A DNA stretch of 64,000 nucleotides from Xestospongia bergquistia (GCA_963965975.1 OZ014421.1:2531001-2595000), one strand, 5' to 3'; shown: positions 25,754-38,960, counted from the first letter of the stretch. Numbers and translations: made by a program. The notes: generated by a model not told the origin, from the letters alone.

Positions 25754-26760
25754 TAATGATTGTTATTTCCTTATCCTTTATTTGTAATCAATATAGTTAA
25801 TGTATTATGAAATATACCTTAATAAAGTAGAAAAGTCAATAGTAGCAATTCGATATTAAGTTAGTAAATCCTTTTACCAATGAGTAATTAGTAATCAGCT
25901 CTTCTTGCCAATTTGCTTTCTCAATTGCTGGTCAGCTAAGCACCCATAATTACTTACTACATGTAGCCACACACATGAAACATTATTTGTGGTTGCAGGT
26001 TCTCCTCTCCTATATTGTATATGTGTATCTAGGTATTGCCTGATGTTTACGGTTTATGCACAAAATAATTTTACTATAATCTATCCATATATGGTCATAA
26101 TATCACTTCACACTGTATATCCTGTCTCTAATTTTATAAATTTCTTTGTCATTGTAGTGATAGTTTTTGTTAGTTCATGAGACAAAGCTACATTGAAGTT
26201 TGGCAAAGGCTCTTTGTATAGCTGCATCATTATATCATGCTATTATATTGGTAGTAGAAGAAAACCTTATGAAGTCCTGAAAAGGTATTAATTTTGTATT
26301 CTGTAAAATTGATACTTATTATCATGTACTAGTATAAATTTTACTGTTGTTGACTAATTGTGGTTTTTCATTGCTTGCATTAAAAAGTATAATTGGAGAG
26401 TGGAAAGCTTTATTCCACTTATCTCATGAAATATTTACCACTTTTAGAACAATATAATTTTCCTGGATTTCATGCTATTATCTATAATTATTAATCAAAT
26501 ATTAATCCCTTACTTTGTTAGTAGTTTACTTCACAAACAATGATTATAATATAGAAAATGACCCTATCTTTGATGCAATCACAAGTATATATATATATAA
26601 TCTAGTTGTTTGGCTTTCACTATGATATCATTATAAAAATTAATTGGTTGATTTAACCAATATATGGTTATAGAGGTTGCATGTGAATGTAGTGAATGTA
26701 TTATGATGCAAGAGAGTAAACATACACTGTTTTTGGTTACTGATACACTATTAGTAGCAC
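25754..26760. other. Intergenic stretch, no gene seen
   Basis: AT-rich, many stops in all frames. The short frames at 25989-26180 and 26579-26797 show no recognisable domain. Part of the 3' UTR of the germ cell-less locus probably lies at its start. Confidence 0.5.
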
Positions 26761-26763
26761 AAA

Positions 26764-27240
26764 CCCTTTGATGCGGGGGCAAATTAAATGTAATCATGCT
26801 CTTGTGCGGGCTACTTTTGTAATAATGCTTTTCAACAATAGCAACTCTTTAAACCATACTATAGCAACTAGGTGACACTTACTGGTAAGTAATTAGTGTA
26901 ACAGTGTCTGTAAGTTATTATAAGCTTATACCATAACAACAGGAAAAGCTGAAGCCTGTAGTATACTATGACAAAGAAGCGCTTACATTTTGAAGCCACT
27001 TCCAAGGCAGTAAAACTCAACTGATTATATTATGAACATATAGTTGTTCTCTTCGTTTTGTGGGTAGTCTGTTGATACTTTGTTCTAAGCCAAAATATGT
27101 AAACTAACTGCACGACAAAGGATACTAGGAAACACCTCACTGTAACACTCACTCAACTTACCTCACTGTAAGTTAGGAGAGAGTTATGCCTGCCAGTCAT
27201 AAGTTGGTATGAGAGCTTCGCTCTCTTGTGTACCAACTAA
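26764..27240 (+). repeat. Dispersed repeat related to 50697-51288, with a stem-loop
   Basis: ACCCTTTGATGCGGG, AATTAAATGTAATCAT and TTTGTAATAATGCTT are shared in order with the TTAA-flanked MITE at 50697-51288, so the left part is a second family member. Near the right end, 27202-27238 forms a good hairpin: AGTTGGTA/TACCAACT enclosing GAGAGC/GCTCTC. The limits and target duplication of this copy were not found. Confidence 0.6.
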
Positions 27241-27278
27241 TTTTACATGGTTGATATAAACAGACTTGTTCACTGCAT

Positions 27279-27500
27279 TTAAATATCACTAAGACATTCT
27301 ACATGTGTTCTCCGATAACACTGCTTCACTAAGCCATAAAATGAATCTGGAGTGAACTTAGTGTGTCCAACCACCATGAATGATGAAATAATTGAACAAC
27401 TTACTGGAAAATACACAATAGCAACTTTGGTGCCTTTTTTGTATCTATGATCACATATGCATAATATCATTGGAACTAACTCGATTTCATAATGCTAAAA
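27279..27500 (-). pseudogene. Transposon-type fragment with GHTKF motif
   Basis: The open minus-strand frame reads ELVPMILCICDHRYKKGTKV, then FMVVGHTKFTPDSFYGLVKQ and YRRTHVECLSDI. The string 'hydrophobic-GHTKFxPDxxFGLxKxxYRRTxVxCLxD' is one I know from multi-copy, transposon-associated proteins of cnidarians and sponges (DUF7869-like). The D-x-C-T-G block that should precede it is absent, so this is a fragment. The family label is from memory and needs a search. Confidence 0.45.
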
Positions 27501-28679
27501 TGTAAGAAGAAATAGTACTGCATATTAGGTGTATAGCAACTAGTACTGGGGTTAATGTCATGTACTTAAACAAATAAAAGGACATTTACTTGCTGGCCTG
27601 GCAGCAAAGAATGGTTTGAGAGTCTTGCAGTTACTATTTACTATAGCTATAGCTCCAAATACATTAGATGTAGTGCCAAATCAAAAACAATGATAGCATT
27701 TACTACAGTTAAGGACAATACAACTTCTCTAATATAATTATGTTTTTAATATTTATCAATTAACAATTAATAGTAATTTTGTTAAAAACTAATATACACA
27801 AATAATAGTTGGCTTAATTTAATTTTGGTAACATCAAACAAAACTATATTTGTACACTTACAGTGCATTATTGTCTTGTGAATAATGTTATATACACAAT
27901 ATAATGACATAATAACCCTAACATAATATTACACAAGTACAATAAAGGAGAATATCATACATTACTTTGGTTGTTCTTATCATAATCTACAAAAGTTCAC
28001 AATAACAGACATTAATGAAGGAGCAATAATTTGATAATTATAATTATACTTAACTATAATTATTATATAAATTCTTTAAATAAAAGTTATACACAATAGA
28101 GAACCCTAGACTAGAAGGTTTGAACCTCTCTGTAAAATGTCATAATAGTTATTACAATAAGAAAAAAGAGGAATAACAACAGAAATGTATAAGTCTATCC
28201 AAGATACAAGATATAATTATATGACAAATCACAAAACAAAATGTTTTGACAAAGTGGTCCCTTATTGGAAATCAAGTCACATTTATATAATACGCATAAT
28301 AGTATATTGAATACAAAATCAAAGTAATAAAGACAAATTGATAGCCCATTATGTCATATATAAACCTTCAACATAATTCAACAATATAATTACTTATTAT
28401 CAATAATGATACAAATGTAACAAACAACATTAACAAAATATTGACCAAAAAGTCAATTAATAATTAATATTAATTAGAACTAAATTAAAATCATCAATCA
28501 TTGTAGGAGAATATCAATTATACAAATATAAATAAATGTAATATTGTTTAGAGTGCCCTGAGAATAATGTTAACTTGTTAGCAAAAATGTGAGTTGAAAT
28601 TAATAAGTCATCTATGGAGAAATTCTGTAGACTTCATTCATAATAATTGAATACTCCTATCAAATGACGTAAAAGTAAC

Positions 28680-29641
28680 TATAGAATTCCACAACACTTA
28701 TCTATGAAAAAAACATCAGCATTAGCATCCATCTGCCTAGTATTATTTTAATAAATAAAGAGTATCACATACTTTCTTGTCTCTTTTCTTGACCATTAAC
28801 AATAGTTTCAGATATTTTTTGCTGGCCTCTTTGTCTCATAGGATTTTCATTTTCTATTTCAACCTTTTCTATAGTAGTAGAAAATATTAACATACACCCA
28901 CATATTATATGAATTTTATATTTTATTACTCATAATTTAGTGGTATATACTTGTTGATATTACAACCAATGAATGCAATTTATAATAACTATAATCATGC
29001 CCTAGCTCATAGTCATTAACCATTTTTATGGTTCCTTAATGCTAACATACCAATAGTTAGTTGTAAAATAAACCTACTGTCTTGACTGACTGGTATAGCT
29101 GGAGTACTTGTATCACCTATAAAAAATGAAATATCAGTATATCAGCTAGTACATCATTATAACAACATGTACTGTATAATGTACTTCTATGAAAGAGTAT
29201 ATAATATAAATTGATGCTATTGAAACAGGACAATATAAAAGAAAGTTGGTTTGGCAACCTCTCCAGGCTCATTAACATTCAAATAAATATGATTTAAAAA
29301 CATTTATAATCTTAAAGCTTATGGCTTTCTGGATCCAAGTGCTTGTATATAGTCACAAGACACACACACACAAAGCAAGTACCAAATCTCCTTGGCCCCC
29401 TTGCCCATGCATGTGGTAAGTGGTAAAAGTCAAAATATCTACAAGCAACCACAGAGTATACGGAACTAGTGATAAAAAACATGAGTAATGACCTTGTTCA
29501 GTTATAGTTAAATTGAAACAAGTGGACAATTACTTATAATACACTTGTAAATAATGAATACATACTTACAATTTGATACTATTACATGTAAACTAGTAAC
29601 ATTCTTTATAGTTTCTAGAGTGCCTTCATTTTCAGCTACCT
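28680..29641 (-). CDS. Possible small multi-exon gene of unknown function
   Basis: Four exon-like minus-strand pieces with splice-like borders: 29641-29570 (VAENEGTLETIKNVTSLHVI, after TTGTACAG and before GTAAGT); 29118-29075 (DTSTPAIPVSQDS, after TTATAG); 28869-28773 (VEIENENPMRQRGQQKISET, after CTATAG and before GTATGT); and 28735-28680 (QMDANADVFFIDKCCGIL then stop). The first two join in phase; the second to third does not, so the model is incomplete or wrong there. The pieces are polar and low-complexity and I recognise no domain. Kept because the borders are good, but low confidence. The stretch 27500-28680 holds nothing I can identify. Confidence 0.25.
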
Positions 29642-29749
29642 GTACAAAATGATTTAAAATGTTAACTACTAAAATCAATGTTAAACATGACAAGTGCCAG
29701 CTTAATCATAATGGTGTGGTAGTATCAGTAATGCTCGGTAGTTTTTTTT

Positions 29750-30130
29750 AGGATTCTGTTTTTTTGCTAAGATACATATTTTGTAAACTTAGAAAAATAG
29801 ACTCATACCAACAACAGTTCTCTCTAGATGTATCATAACAAGTATGGGCAAAGAGACCAGTCAAGGTGAATAAAATTGTCATAACTTTGAAATGAAATAT
29901 TTCCCACATCATTACTGCATTTTGTAAGATAAAAGTTTATTGTACAAAATGACAACTTTCCAACTATCAAGTTTTCACTCTCTGGCAGGCTTTTATCATA
30001 GAATTTATAGTGCTAAACTTTGTCAGGTCTCTACCATATTCTTTTGAAATTAGATTAATTCAAAGTTCATTGTCTGGTGCAGACAGACAGACAGACACAC
30101 ATACATAGCCTAAACAATCCTACAGAGATT
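29750..30130 (+). repeat. Dispersed non-coding repeat with CAGACAGACAGACAGACAC
   Basis: A block ending in a GACAGACAGACAGACACACA run after a stretch on the pattern 'gtcataactttgaaatgaaatattt'. The same phrase types occur near 54880-55230 (plus) and, in inverted form, near 38810-38960 (GGTCTGTCTGTCTGTCTGCA). This marks a dispersed, probably non-autonomous family. The integrase fragment begins less than 80 bases after this copy. Confidence 0.55.
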
Positions 30131-30201
30131 ATCCAAGATGAAATTGATTGGATGGATAACCCTAAACATATACTAAACCCCACAGTCCATCTAGATATAC
30201 T

Positions 30202-30774
30202 ATGATACATACTGTAGACCACATGTTGGGTAGCTTTATGTTAGAAGCTAGAGGAGTAAACCGACAATCAATTATTACACGCAGTTCAACACACAATCAG
30301 AAAATAGAGTGCCTTTTGAGAGACGTAAAACGTGTAGTTCTGAGACAGTTTCAAAATCTATTCTATTTCCCGGAGTCTGTTAAGTTATTGGACCATCTAA
30401 ATGAACACCACCTTTTTGCACTTCATTATATTTTTGTTCCTCGAGTAAATCGCACACTAAATGAATTTAAAAGGCAATACAACAACCACCCACTTCGAAC
30501 AGAGCATAATCTAACACGTTTACAGTTGTTTACAGTCTCTCCACATGCCATTGACCCAATCACAATTGATACAGATGTATATGGCATTGAAGAGGATAGT
30601 CCTACTCTGGATATTTTAGTACCAGACAATGCTGTTGTTGTGGATCCTCCTCATATAAATCTTCCATCAGAATCAATTGCTCAATTTCCACACCCTTTAA
30701 CAGATGATAATAATTATGGTATAACTTTGTTTTGCTCAGTAATAAATGAACTGAATCGACTACTTGATATATAA
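30202..30774 (+). CDS. Integrase-core (DDE) ORF, 5'-truncated
   Basis: The 190-codon frame matches the C-terminal half of the integrase-core family found in multi-copy genes of fish and invertebrates. It has EARGVNRQSII, the block STHNQKIECLLRDVKRVV, in which the Glu of KIE is the expected third catalytic acid, and HLFALHYIFVPRVNRTLNEF followed by NNHPLRTE. The first two catalytic Asp residues and the N-terminal domains are missing: upstream of the Met the frame breaks, and the dispersed repeat at 29750-30130 takes over. The family's ITG before STHN is TR here. Family role: DNA strand transfer by a transposase. It lies tail to tail with the HECT gene (stops 195 bases apart). Presumably inactive, although the remaining frame is intact. 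Confidence 0.75.
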   Translation: MIHTVDHMLGSFMLEARGVNRQSIITRSSTHNQKIECLLRDVKRVVLRQFQNLFYFPESVKLLDHLNEHHLFALHYIFVPRVNRTLNEFKRQYNNHPLRTEHNLTRLQLFTVSPHAIDPITIDTDVYGIEEDSPTLDILVPDNAVVVDPPHINLPSESIAQFPHPLTDDNNYGITLFCSVINELNRLLDI

Positions 30775-30968
30775 TCGAAAATAATAAATTTATAAGATAA
30801 ATCTAATTGACCACATTATTGATAACATGGTAAAAGACAATGGTATATGGTATGATAGATTTCGAGTGAATTCATTCATGAACATCAAGTTGAATGATTT
30901 TAACAAGTGGTAAATTATGGTATGTATAATTATAAATGATTAAATTGGATGACTAGGTGTTTAATTTT

Positions 30969-33900
30969 CTACACTTGCCCAAAGTGGTTAAGTGAGTATA
31001 AGACTGCTTGATTAAATCTGGCACAGAGTTCTTTTGACTTCAAATCCAATGGCAAATGCAATGTATAAAAGCATGCATTGACTTCTGGTAACACTTCATC
31101 AGGATTGTCAATGAAATATATAGCAAAACATTTGGAAAGCCAAGAGGTGATATTTCTCGTAATCCAGTGATAAACTGAAGTATGTCATTTAGAGTTGGTG
31201 GTTGCTCATCATAATCTGCAAGATAAAGAATATATGCATCATACAAAATATTAGGTCCTTGTACTGTTTCTCCTACTTAGTAATCTAAAGTATATGCACT
31301 GCATTCTGTGCTGTATCCAATTACATTATTACACCAAAATTTTGGGTGGTATGGCATGCATAGGTGTAGGAAAGGGGGGGGGGGGAGGATGGGCTGAAGC
31401 CCCCCCCCAATTTGCACTCAAGACTATGTATATAATAACCTCTTGACTGAAGTGGTTATTTTGTTAATTTATGTACATTAACAATCAATCACCACATTAT
31501 TGTGGTCATGTTACCTTCTGTAAACTTAATTGCTATAACAAAAGTATTAACAGTCTACAGAACAGAATGCACTCTTTCAATCTTACTCCAACTACAAAAT
31601 TACCCACAAAGTACTATGACCCAAGAACGACTAAACCGTGTCATGTTGTTACATACACATTAGGACCGTACTGATAACATAAACTTATTAGAAATAGCTA
31701 AAGAGTTTGTTTCTTTTAATGACAGAAGAATTAATTTGTTTGGTCATTTTTGATGTTTAATAAAATAAGGTAAGGTCAGCCCCCCCAACTTAAACTTCAT
31801 TCCTACCCCCCTGATGCCATGTAACTTTAAACACTGAATTTACTACAATTAAACAATACAATACTTTTAGTGTATATCAACCAATGCTTTAGGGTTTACA
31901 AGATTAATGTATGGAATTACCTTATAATTTAAATCAAGGCCTTGTCATGACACATATTCCAAAGTAATAATAGGTTACATACATCCCAGTTGCAATCTAA
32001 GCCCAACTAGTGAGTCTTCTTGGATCAACATGTGAGGCAATGCATGGTTCAATACTTGTATAGTAACTTATTGTATATGCCATACCCTAAAAATCAACAG
32101 AAAACAGAAGCCAACTTTCTAAGAGCAATAGCAAGTTCAAACTTCTAGCTTAGCTATTTTCAGCTAATATACAATTTTGATTTTAAAAAGCGACAGTTAT
32201 TAAAAGAAAATAGTGGTTCCTGATAACAATCATTGGGTTTGGTACTTTGGTTCAATAGAAACGATCATGTTTTACACATGAAGTTTTCCAAATAGTTAAA
32301 ATAGTGACTTATATTAACTCTACTAGCCAAGTTTAAAATATTTTTACATACATAAAATATGTTTGTTGGGATATTTAAGACTTGATTGTGTTTCTGTAAA
32401 CTAGAAAACTTTAAAACTTTGAGATATAGTTGACAAAGCACTCTTTTGAAGCTAACTGGTTTGTGTCACAAAATACTTTATTGTATGCAAAAGCTTTTGT
32501 TGCAAACATGACACATAGGCCCCTATTTACTAAGAAATTCTATTCCAATCCTCAAATCATTGTTGGTTTCATAAAACATTACTGATAAGGAATTGTGAAA
32601 GTCATTAGCAATTATTTAAGGCATAATTAATGTGGAAGTCATACTCTAATAGTTACGAATTTTTCACTTTGCAAAATGTCACATCATAAAATAATTTGTG
32701 ACTACTACTCTATTTGATTTTGCAGAGGAAGTGATTCTCAGAAGATTATACACATTAATTAATATGCAGAGTTGTCCTGAATACTATTACAATAATCAAT
32801 GATATCAACATTAACTCTGTACCAAGCAGTATAACAAAGCTATGGCTAAAAAATCAATGTGCAAGGCAAACTAAGGAAATTTAAATGAAATATGCTTTCT
32901 ATTCCAGATCATTTTAAAATCATGCATAAGTATTGATACATTACCTCTTTCTTTAAGGTATTCAAAAAACCATCGAATTATCTGTTCCTCATTGGCTTCT
33001 AAACATAACCAAGTAATACTGAACAAATTGACAAAAGTAGATGCTTCTAATGGCTTCTCCTGATGTACGAGAATTGCACAAAGTTTTTCCGGGTAACGTT
33101 TACAGAGACTGACAAGTCCAAAATATTCCAATCCTCGTTTAATGCCATTGAGCTGACAGTGTCTCTTGTCTATGACTTCTTCATATATTAACTGCTGAAG
33201 CAACGATGACTTAGTCATAATGTTTATAGGCTGTACTGGAGATCATTTCAATGAATTGATTATTGTCATATTTTCTGGAACGGAGAGAATTGAGTCAATC
33301 TCTTCATCTGTCTTAACCACACTCAACTATATAAAGTAATAAGATGTTATATATAAATAATGGACCTCATAAATCCCACTCAATAAATCCAAACAAACTT
33401 GTTAAAATGACACACACTACATTTTTACATACCTCTGAGATTAAATCTATAGTGCTGACAGTTGCTGCATTTTGTGGAATGTCTTCCAATGATGGAAGGC
33501 ACTCCAATGCACGCTCTTTGTCCCCATAAAGAAGATAGTTGAATGCTGGAGGACAAAGACAAGAAAACCCAGGTCCACCTTGCAAAATTGAGTGACCAAT
33601 TATCATTCCAACAAGTTCAAAGTTTTGCTCCATGTTAGCATCCTTTTTTGGGATACGATGTTTCTCCTCTCCCTCAAACATTGCATCATTAATTTCTCTA
33701 AAGATATTCTCAAAAAATTCAAACCGTAATGCTCCGGCATCTATTCCCTCCTCATTTTCAAACTCAATAATCAATTCACACTGAAGCCGTTCAGGATGAA
33801 GTTTGCAGTTCTTATAAAAGGTTAGTGCAGTTCGCATCAAGCTATCTCTATATACAAAAAGGTCAATTGACCTTAAAGGGTTCATTAAATGGGAGGAATA

Positions 33901-35792
33901 CTCACATAGCAGTTTTTCCTTTGAATAACTCTGAGGAAAAATTAGATCAGCTTCACAAAATAGGACACCATCAATTTTAGATGTTCCAGAGGGTCCAGCA
34001 CCTGAGCTAACCCTTGCACGATTGGAATCGAGCAAACACTTCATGCTTAGCACCTTTTTCACTGCCTCATTAAAGTTACCACATTCCTTTATAATATCTG
34101 AGAGTATAGACTGGTCAACAAGAGGGAACAATTCCTGAAGGAGCATAAAATTCTTTGCCTAAAACAAAAACCAGAATTAAAAGGTCTATATCTTATAACA
34201 AATTTAAAAAATAGGTTGAATATTATTATCATTCATCCACTTGACAGTTGACTAATCACGCAATATTAGCACAGAAAACAACTATTTGAACTATGAATCA
34301 TGTTTCACCTGATCTTCACTAGTTGCAATTGAAGTGTAGGTACTGCAATTTCCATGCTCTGTCTCAGTGTCTTCTATATTCTAGATACAAAAGAGGAGTC
34401 ATTAGTTTAAGAAAAGAACTCTAAAAAAAACTACATTAACTTGTAACTTTTGTACATATGGTACAGCTTGAGGAATGGCCAAAATCAAACAGACATACAT
34501 AACAATTGATTAAGACACAGTTTGAAAGATGATTCAGAAGTTTACAATAGTAGTATATCCTTAAGCAATAAATATAAAGATATAATAAACATACCCTAGA
34601 CGTAGTAAATGAGTATGTTGGTCTGATGTAGATATGACCTTGTCCTGCAAGTCTTTGCAGTTTATCACCTGTTCACTTATGTGCTGGAGGTACATTTGGC
34701 TTTTCTAATTTACCAGATGTTGCTTGCAAAAACTCAAATCTACAATTCGGAAATTTTAGATGAAATACCTTTAATAATAGTAACCCATTAAGGTATGTTT
34801 TATAATATTAGCTCTGATGACAGGTACACCAGGCATAGCACTTAACTCTATTAAAACTGTTGACACTACAAGTCTGTTTATTTGTTTATTTTCAAGTATA
34901 AAAATTAACCAGGCCTAGTGTGTACAAAGTACAGTTTAAGCCAAAATACAAGTAGTCAAGGAATGAGCATTGAGCATGGCTGTGGTGGTTTTGAACATGT
35001 AGGTTTAGGTTTAGGGTTCAGAATCTAGAACTAAGTAGTTTAGTTATGCTGTGTGTATGCACTACAGACTATTTTAGTATAGTACAGCAGTATCTACTTT
35101 TGCCTGAAACAACACTACATAAATACAGACTGCCATATGGGACAGAAAGGCCACCTCAAATATTTTTGGTGTATTAGAAGAAATCTGTGTATTAAGTCAT
35201 ACTTGTTGCTCAATAGTAAGGTGTACTACCATGTATTAAGATATAATGTCTTTACCTTGGAAACGGCTAAGTAAGATCAATTATATTGACAAGTGCTTCC
35301 TCAATGGCATTGATCACTTCATCTTCTGTCCAGCCAGTCCAAAAATCAATAAAGTTAACAACCAGTCCTTTGGAATATAGGTAGTGTCGTCTAGGTCCTC
35401 GGGGTATATTTTTATCACTACTGTCCACAATCACAACAGATCTATTAAACTTTCTTCCTGGTTTGGGCTTAGTGCTAGTTGGTTGCCTTCTCGTACAATT
35501 ATAATTTCGGTGAGGGCTAAAACCGAATGGTAGTGTGTATGGTGAGATTCTATTACTATGTCCACTTCTCTGATGGTCCCTCGACACACTTGGATGCTGT
35601 GACAGTTCTCGACTTGAATGAGAGCTTGCTGCTTGTGAAAGGGGGTAAACTATTGTTGATGCATCACGTTGCAGCCGTTGCACTACAGAATCAACATCAG
35701 ATGTCTGATGAGTTCTAGAAGCTTCAGGCTGATTATAAATGTTTGGGAAAGTACGCCTCATCTCTGAGTCAACATCAGACTCATTATTGTTC
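30969..35792 (-). pseudogene. CUE + HECT-type E3 ubiquitin ligase gene, disrupted
   Basis: Six minus-strand exons with clean GT..AG borders and matching phases: 35792-35256, 34739-34595, 34380-34309, 34158-33433, 33326-32945, 31215-30969. After a polar N-terminal region, exon 2 has FEFLQATSGKLEKPNV and AGQGHIYI. Exon 4 has a CUE-like segment (LFPLVDQSILSDIIKE) and the HECT N-lobe (IEFENEEGIDAGALRFEFF, GMIIGHSILQGGPGFSCL). Exon 6 has the C-lobe: DILQFITGLREISPLGF, then VNACFYTLHLP, with the cysteine at the catalytic position. HECT ligases pass ubiquitin from E2 through that cysteine. The family resembles G2E3-like HECT genes that are multi-copy in many animals. Breaks: TAG at 35267-35269, TGA at 34673-34675, TGA at 33243-33245, and a one-base loss near 31134. 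The upstream start may lie in a further exon near 36.3 kb. Domain call strong, activity unlikely. Confidence 0.85.
31330..31830. repeat. Insert with G- and C-tracts in the HECT intron
   Basis: The last HECT intron (31216-32944) carries a block with a run of 12 G at about 31374-31385, CCCCCCCCC at about 31400-31408, and further C runs near 31780 and 31805 (AGCCCCCCCAACTT, ACCCCCCTGATG). The two halves look like related, roughly repeated segments ending in GTAGGAAAGGGG-type or rc sequence. Read as an inserted non-coding repeat. The open frame 31471-31674 within it has no recognisable domain. Confidence 0.4.
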
Positions 35793-36589
35793 CTGCAAGC
35801 ATGAAAAGGGAATAAATATGTATTTCAAAATAGTATTGGTATTGGGCCAGCATGAAGGTGTACTTCGTATAATATTTAAAGTGTAGGAATTAGTGTAATA
35901 CACAATGAAGTGTTGACTTCACGGGGGAGCTATAGAAACTGCCATTAAAAATTGTCACTTTAATATTATGTAAACGTTGTGGTTGTTTCACTGATATCAC
36001 ATGGTTTCTTTCACTTCTCTACTACTCTTTTATCTATTTCCTTGAAATGACAAAGCTTGTTCATCAAAAACAAACACTTTGCTATTGGACAGTATTTTTT
36101 CACTTTTACATTAATAAAATGAAATAGTCACTGCCTAATCTCTAAACTCCATACTACACAAAACACTAACACTCACATCAGTAGTGGACAAATGAAATGG
36201 CACAAAAGTTAGTGTAGCCAAATCAGAACAATACTATTATTTAAAAGGAACTTACAGTCTTCTTTTATTCTATTCCCCATTTGCCATGCTGAACAAGCAG
36301 TTACCTATGAGTTGATTGAGAGTCTACGTGCACAAAGAGAGAATATATATTATAACTTCAATTATTTGTATTTAGTTGCATGTGATAGATAAGGTACTGA
36401 GACAAAATTTGATGCACTTTGCAAATAATTAGGTATACAGGTGTAGAAGCTAGTCACATTTTAACATAATTCCAAAAAAGTTTAAGATGCATATATACCT
36501 TATATAATGACAGTTATACGACTATAACAAGTTTGCACACCCTGGGTTGTCCAACAGATCTCAAAACGGAGAAAATCAAAGTATCAGTC

Positions 36590-36800
36590 TACTTGTCACT
36601 GACAAAAAACAGTTAGTGAACTACTCCTGAGTCCTGAGCCGATTTAGAATGTCCGTACACGTGTTGGAACCTGTAACACTAGAAACTCACACCGATTCTT
36701 CGTTAAAAGCACAACAACACATGAAACGACAAAATTGACGCGCGCATTCTGGCTAAAAGACTCTCCCACTATAATGACAAAATTAACATCGGCTGGACTC
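36590..36800. promoter_or_regulatory. CpG-bearing stretch upstream of the HECT gene
   Basis: Against an AT-rich, CpG-poor background this 200-base stretch has several CpGs, including GACGCGCGCATTC and ATCGGCTGGACTC. It lies about 0.8 kb upstream of the first recognised HECT exon and could hold its promoter and a 5' non-coding exon. Weak evidence. From 36800 to 39100 I see no gene. Confidence 0.25.
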
Positions 36801-38779
36801 AATAATTTTGAGAAGTTTTCCTTTCTAATTTGAAAGTTAAATATATAGCGCTGATAGGTACATATATATATATATACGAGTGTCTATGTTATTGCTTTTC
36901 ATGAATGTTTGACTTACAGACTAAAAATAATCAATACATGAAAGTTTTGCTTCAATGAGGTAACTCATTAAAACATCACATAGTCTTGCTCTTGGCAGAC
37001 AAAATATCAAGTAAAATTATTCTAGGGCTTGTAGGCAACATAACTTACACTAATTTTATGAACTCGGGTCTGTTAATAATATATGTGCACAATTTCAGGC
37101 TGTCATAAAGTATTGAGTGATGCGCGAACTTGAAACAAAATATATTATATAGAGACATTCTATTTGGCAAATGCTAACATTTAATTATACAGATATTCAT
37201 AGGCATGATCCTACTTTATAAATTTTACTCAGTTCTAGATTTAAATCAGCCACATATATACATACATACTATCCTAGAACAGTCAGAACAAAAATTCACA
37301 ATGGCCCTAGTTATTGGATTGTAAGTGGCTCACCAAATTAACAAGTGGTAAATGTATTGAAAAGTAATGTACCTGCACATAATATATATTTAATAAATTT
37401 TTGAAGGAACACCTCAGAAGAAGAAAGAGTACAACATTCCATGTAATTAATGACTAACTATTAACAGAGAGAATGTAATCAACTACCATTGTAAGGTTGT
37501 AATGGCAGTGCATGATTTTGTGATGTTTTGACTGTCCACTCCTTTCTTTTTTTTTCTCAATTTATATATAATAAAGCAATTAAATAATATATCCTTGAAC
37601 TTGCAGGCATCCAGACACATATAATGTTTTTTAACCAAAACATAATGACTGCAAAATTAATGTTAGCACAGACAATAAAATTGTATCAAGTATCATGAAT
37701 TAGCACATGTACACATAGCATGTTCATATCTCAGTAAACCCTTTTGCTTATATGAATAAATATTATCAATTCTTGTAATTAATTAATGATCTGAGTAGTA
37801 ACTGTATATGTTTTCATTAAAAAAACATAATTGTTAGTTTGTAGAGAGATGGGGTGGATCAGTAAACTGACAGTTACTCCAACAAATAATTATAATCCTT
37901 ACAAAAATTGATATGGTTAGGTATAGTGATTTTTATACCTATACATTGGTGTTAAGGTTCAGAAGTTATGGCTTAACCATCATATAAAACAGTATATACG
38001 TTGTCCATTAATTTGAAGTATGTTTTTGATTGTTTATTTGAACTGAACTGTTGGTTATCAAGATATAGTATATGCCAACTATCAACTGAGTTCATTAATG
38101 TATATATACTTGTAATCAGATATATGGGAGAAAGTACTTTAGAAATAACTTAAGCATTTTCTATGCAAAATGTATCAGTGACATATTTATATTTATTTTA
38201 CTACTACTAAACTGTGAAATATGTTATAAATGTTTGTTACATGTAATGAACATAAGTTTTTCAAAGTGTTTAACAGTTAATGATAATGAACACCTCTTCT
38301 TAACAAAGTATTCCCAGCTGATTTCATTGTTATATCTACAATATATAATTCTATAATTGACAACTGAATCATAGACACACTTCAAGTTTAGACACATATA
38401 TGAAAGTACTTTAAAGTGCTTTAAAAGTGCTTAAAATCATTTATTTTGTTTATGCAAGTACTAAGCCTTTGTCAATTCTGTAACAATTACACATTCCTCA
38501 TTTTGGCATCCAATGGTCATCTTACTCATTAAACAAACCTTTTTCAATGATGTCTGTATAGAATTAGTACCAGTATATTAATTCATATTAGTTGTAGTTG
38601 CTGCTAGCCAAAGTCTAACAATTTTACTATGAAACTTATATATATATATATCTTAATATATTGGCTCCTATTGTTCTAGTGATAAAGAATTAAGTATCAC
38701 ATTACTAGCTAGATACAGTCAACATGAGCTCTTTATCTCTTGTATAATATACATTTCTTAAACAAACAGTAGTTACAAT

Positions 38780-38960
38780 CAATAAAATCTACAATTATAA
38801 AATTATTGTCCCACATTGCAAGGAGAGCATAGCAGGGTTAAGCAATTGGTCTGTCTGTCTGTCTGCAAAAAATATTGTTTGAAATCAAAATGACAATTCA
38901 TTATCTTTAGCATGTTGTATATGTTACAAAAAAGAAAAACTATTGTATTAATTAACATAT
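38780..38960 (-). repeat. Inverted copy of the GACAGACAGACA dispersed repeat
   Basis: CAGGGTTAAGCAATTGGTCT followed by a TGTCTGTCTGTCTGCA run and CATTTTGATTTC-type sequence on the minus strand corresponds to the family member at 29750-30130, in the opposite direction. Non-coding. Confidence 0.5.

Noticed and set aside
27202-27238. tRNA-like or small-RNA hairpin
   Set aside because: Two short stems only; no A/B boxes and no cloverleaf. Treated as part of a dispersed repeat.
33344-33529. Plus-strand frame opposite the HECT gene, and similarly 35527-35718 and 30426-30629 (-)
   Set aside because: Shadows of the HECT exons and of the integrase ORF.
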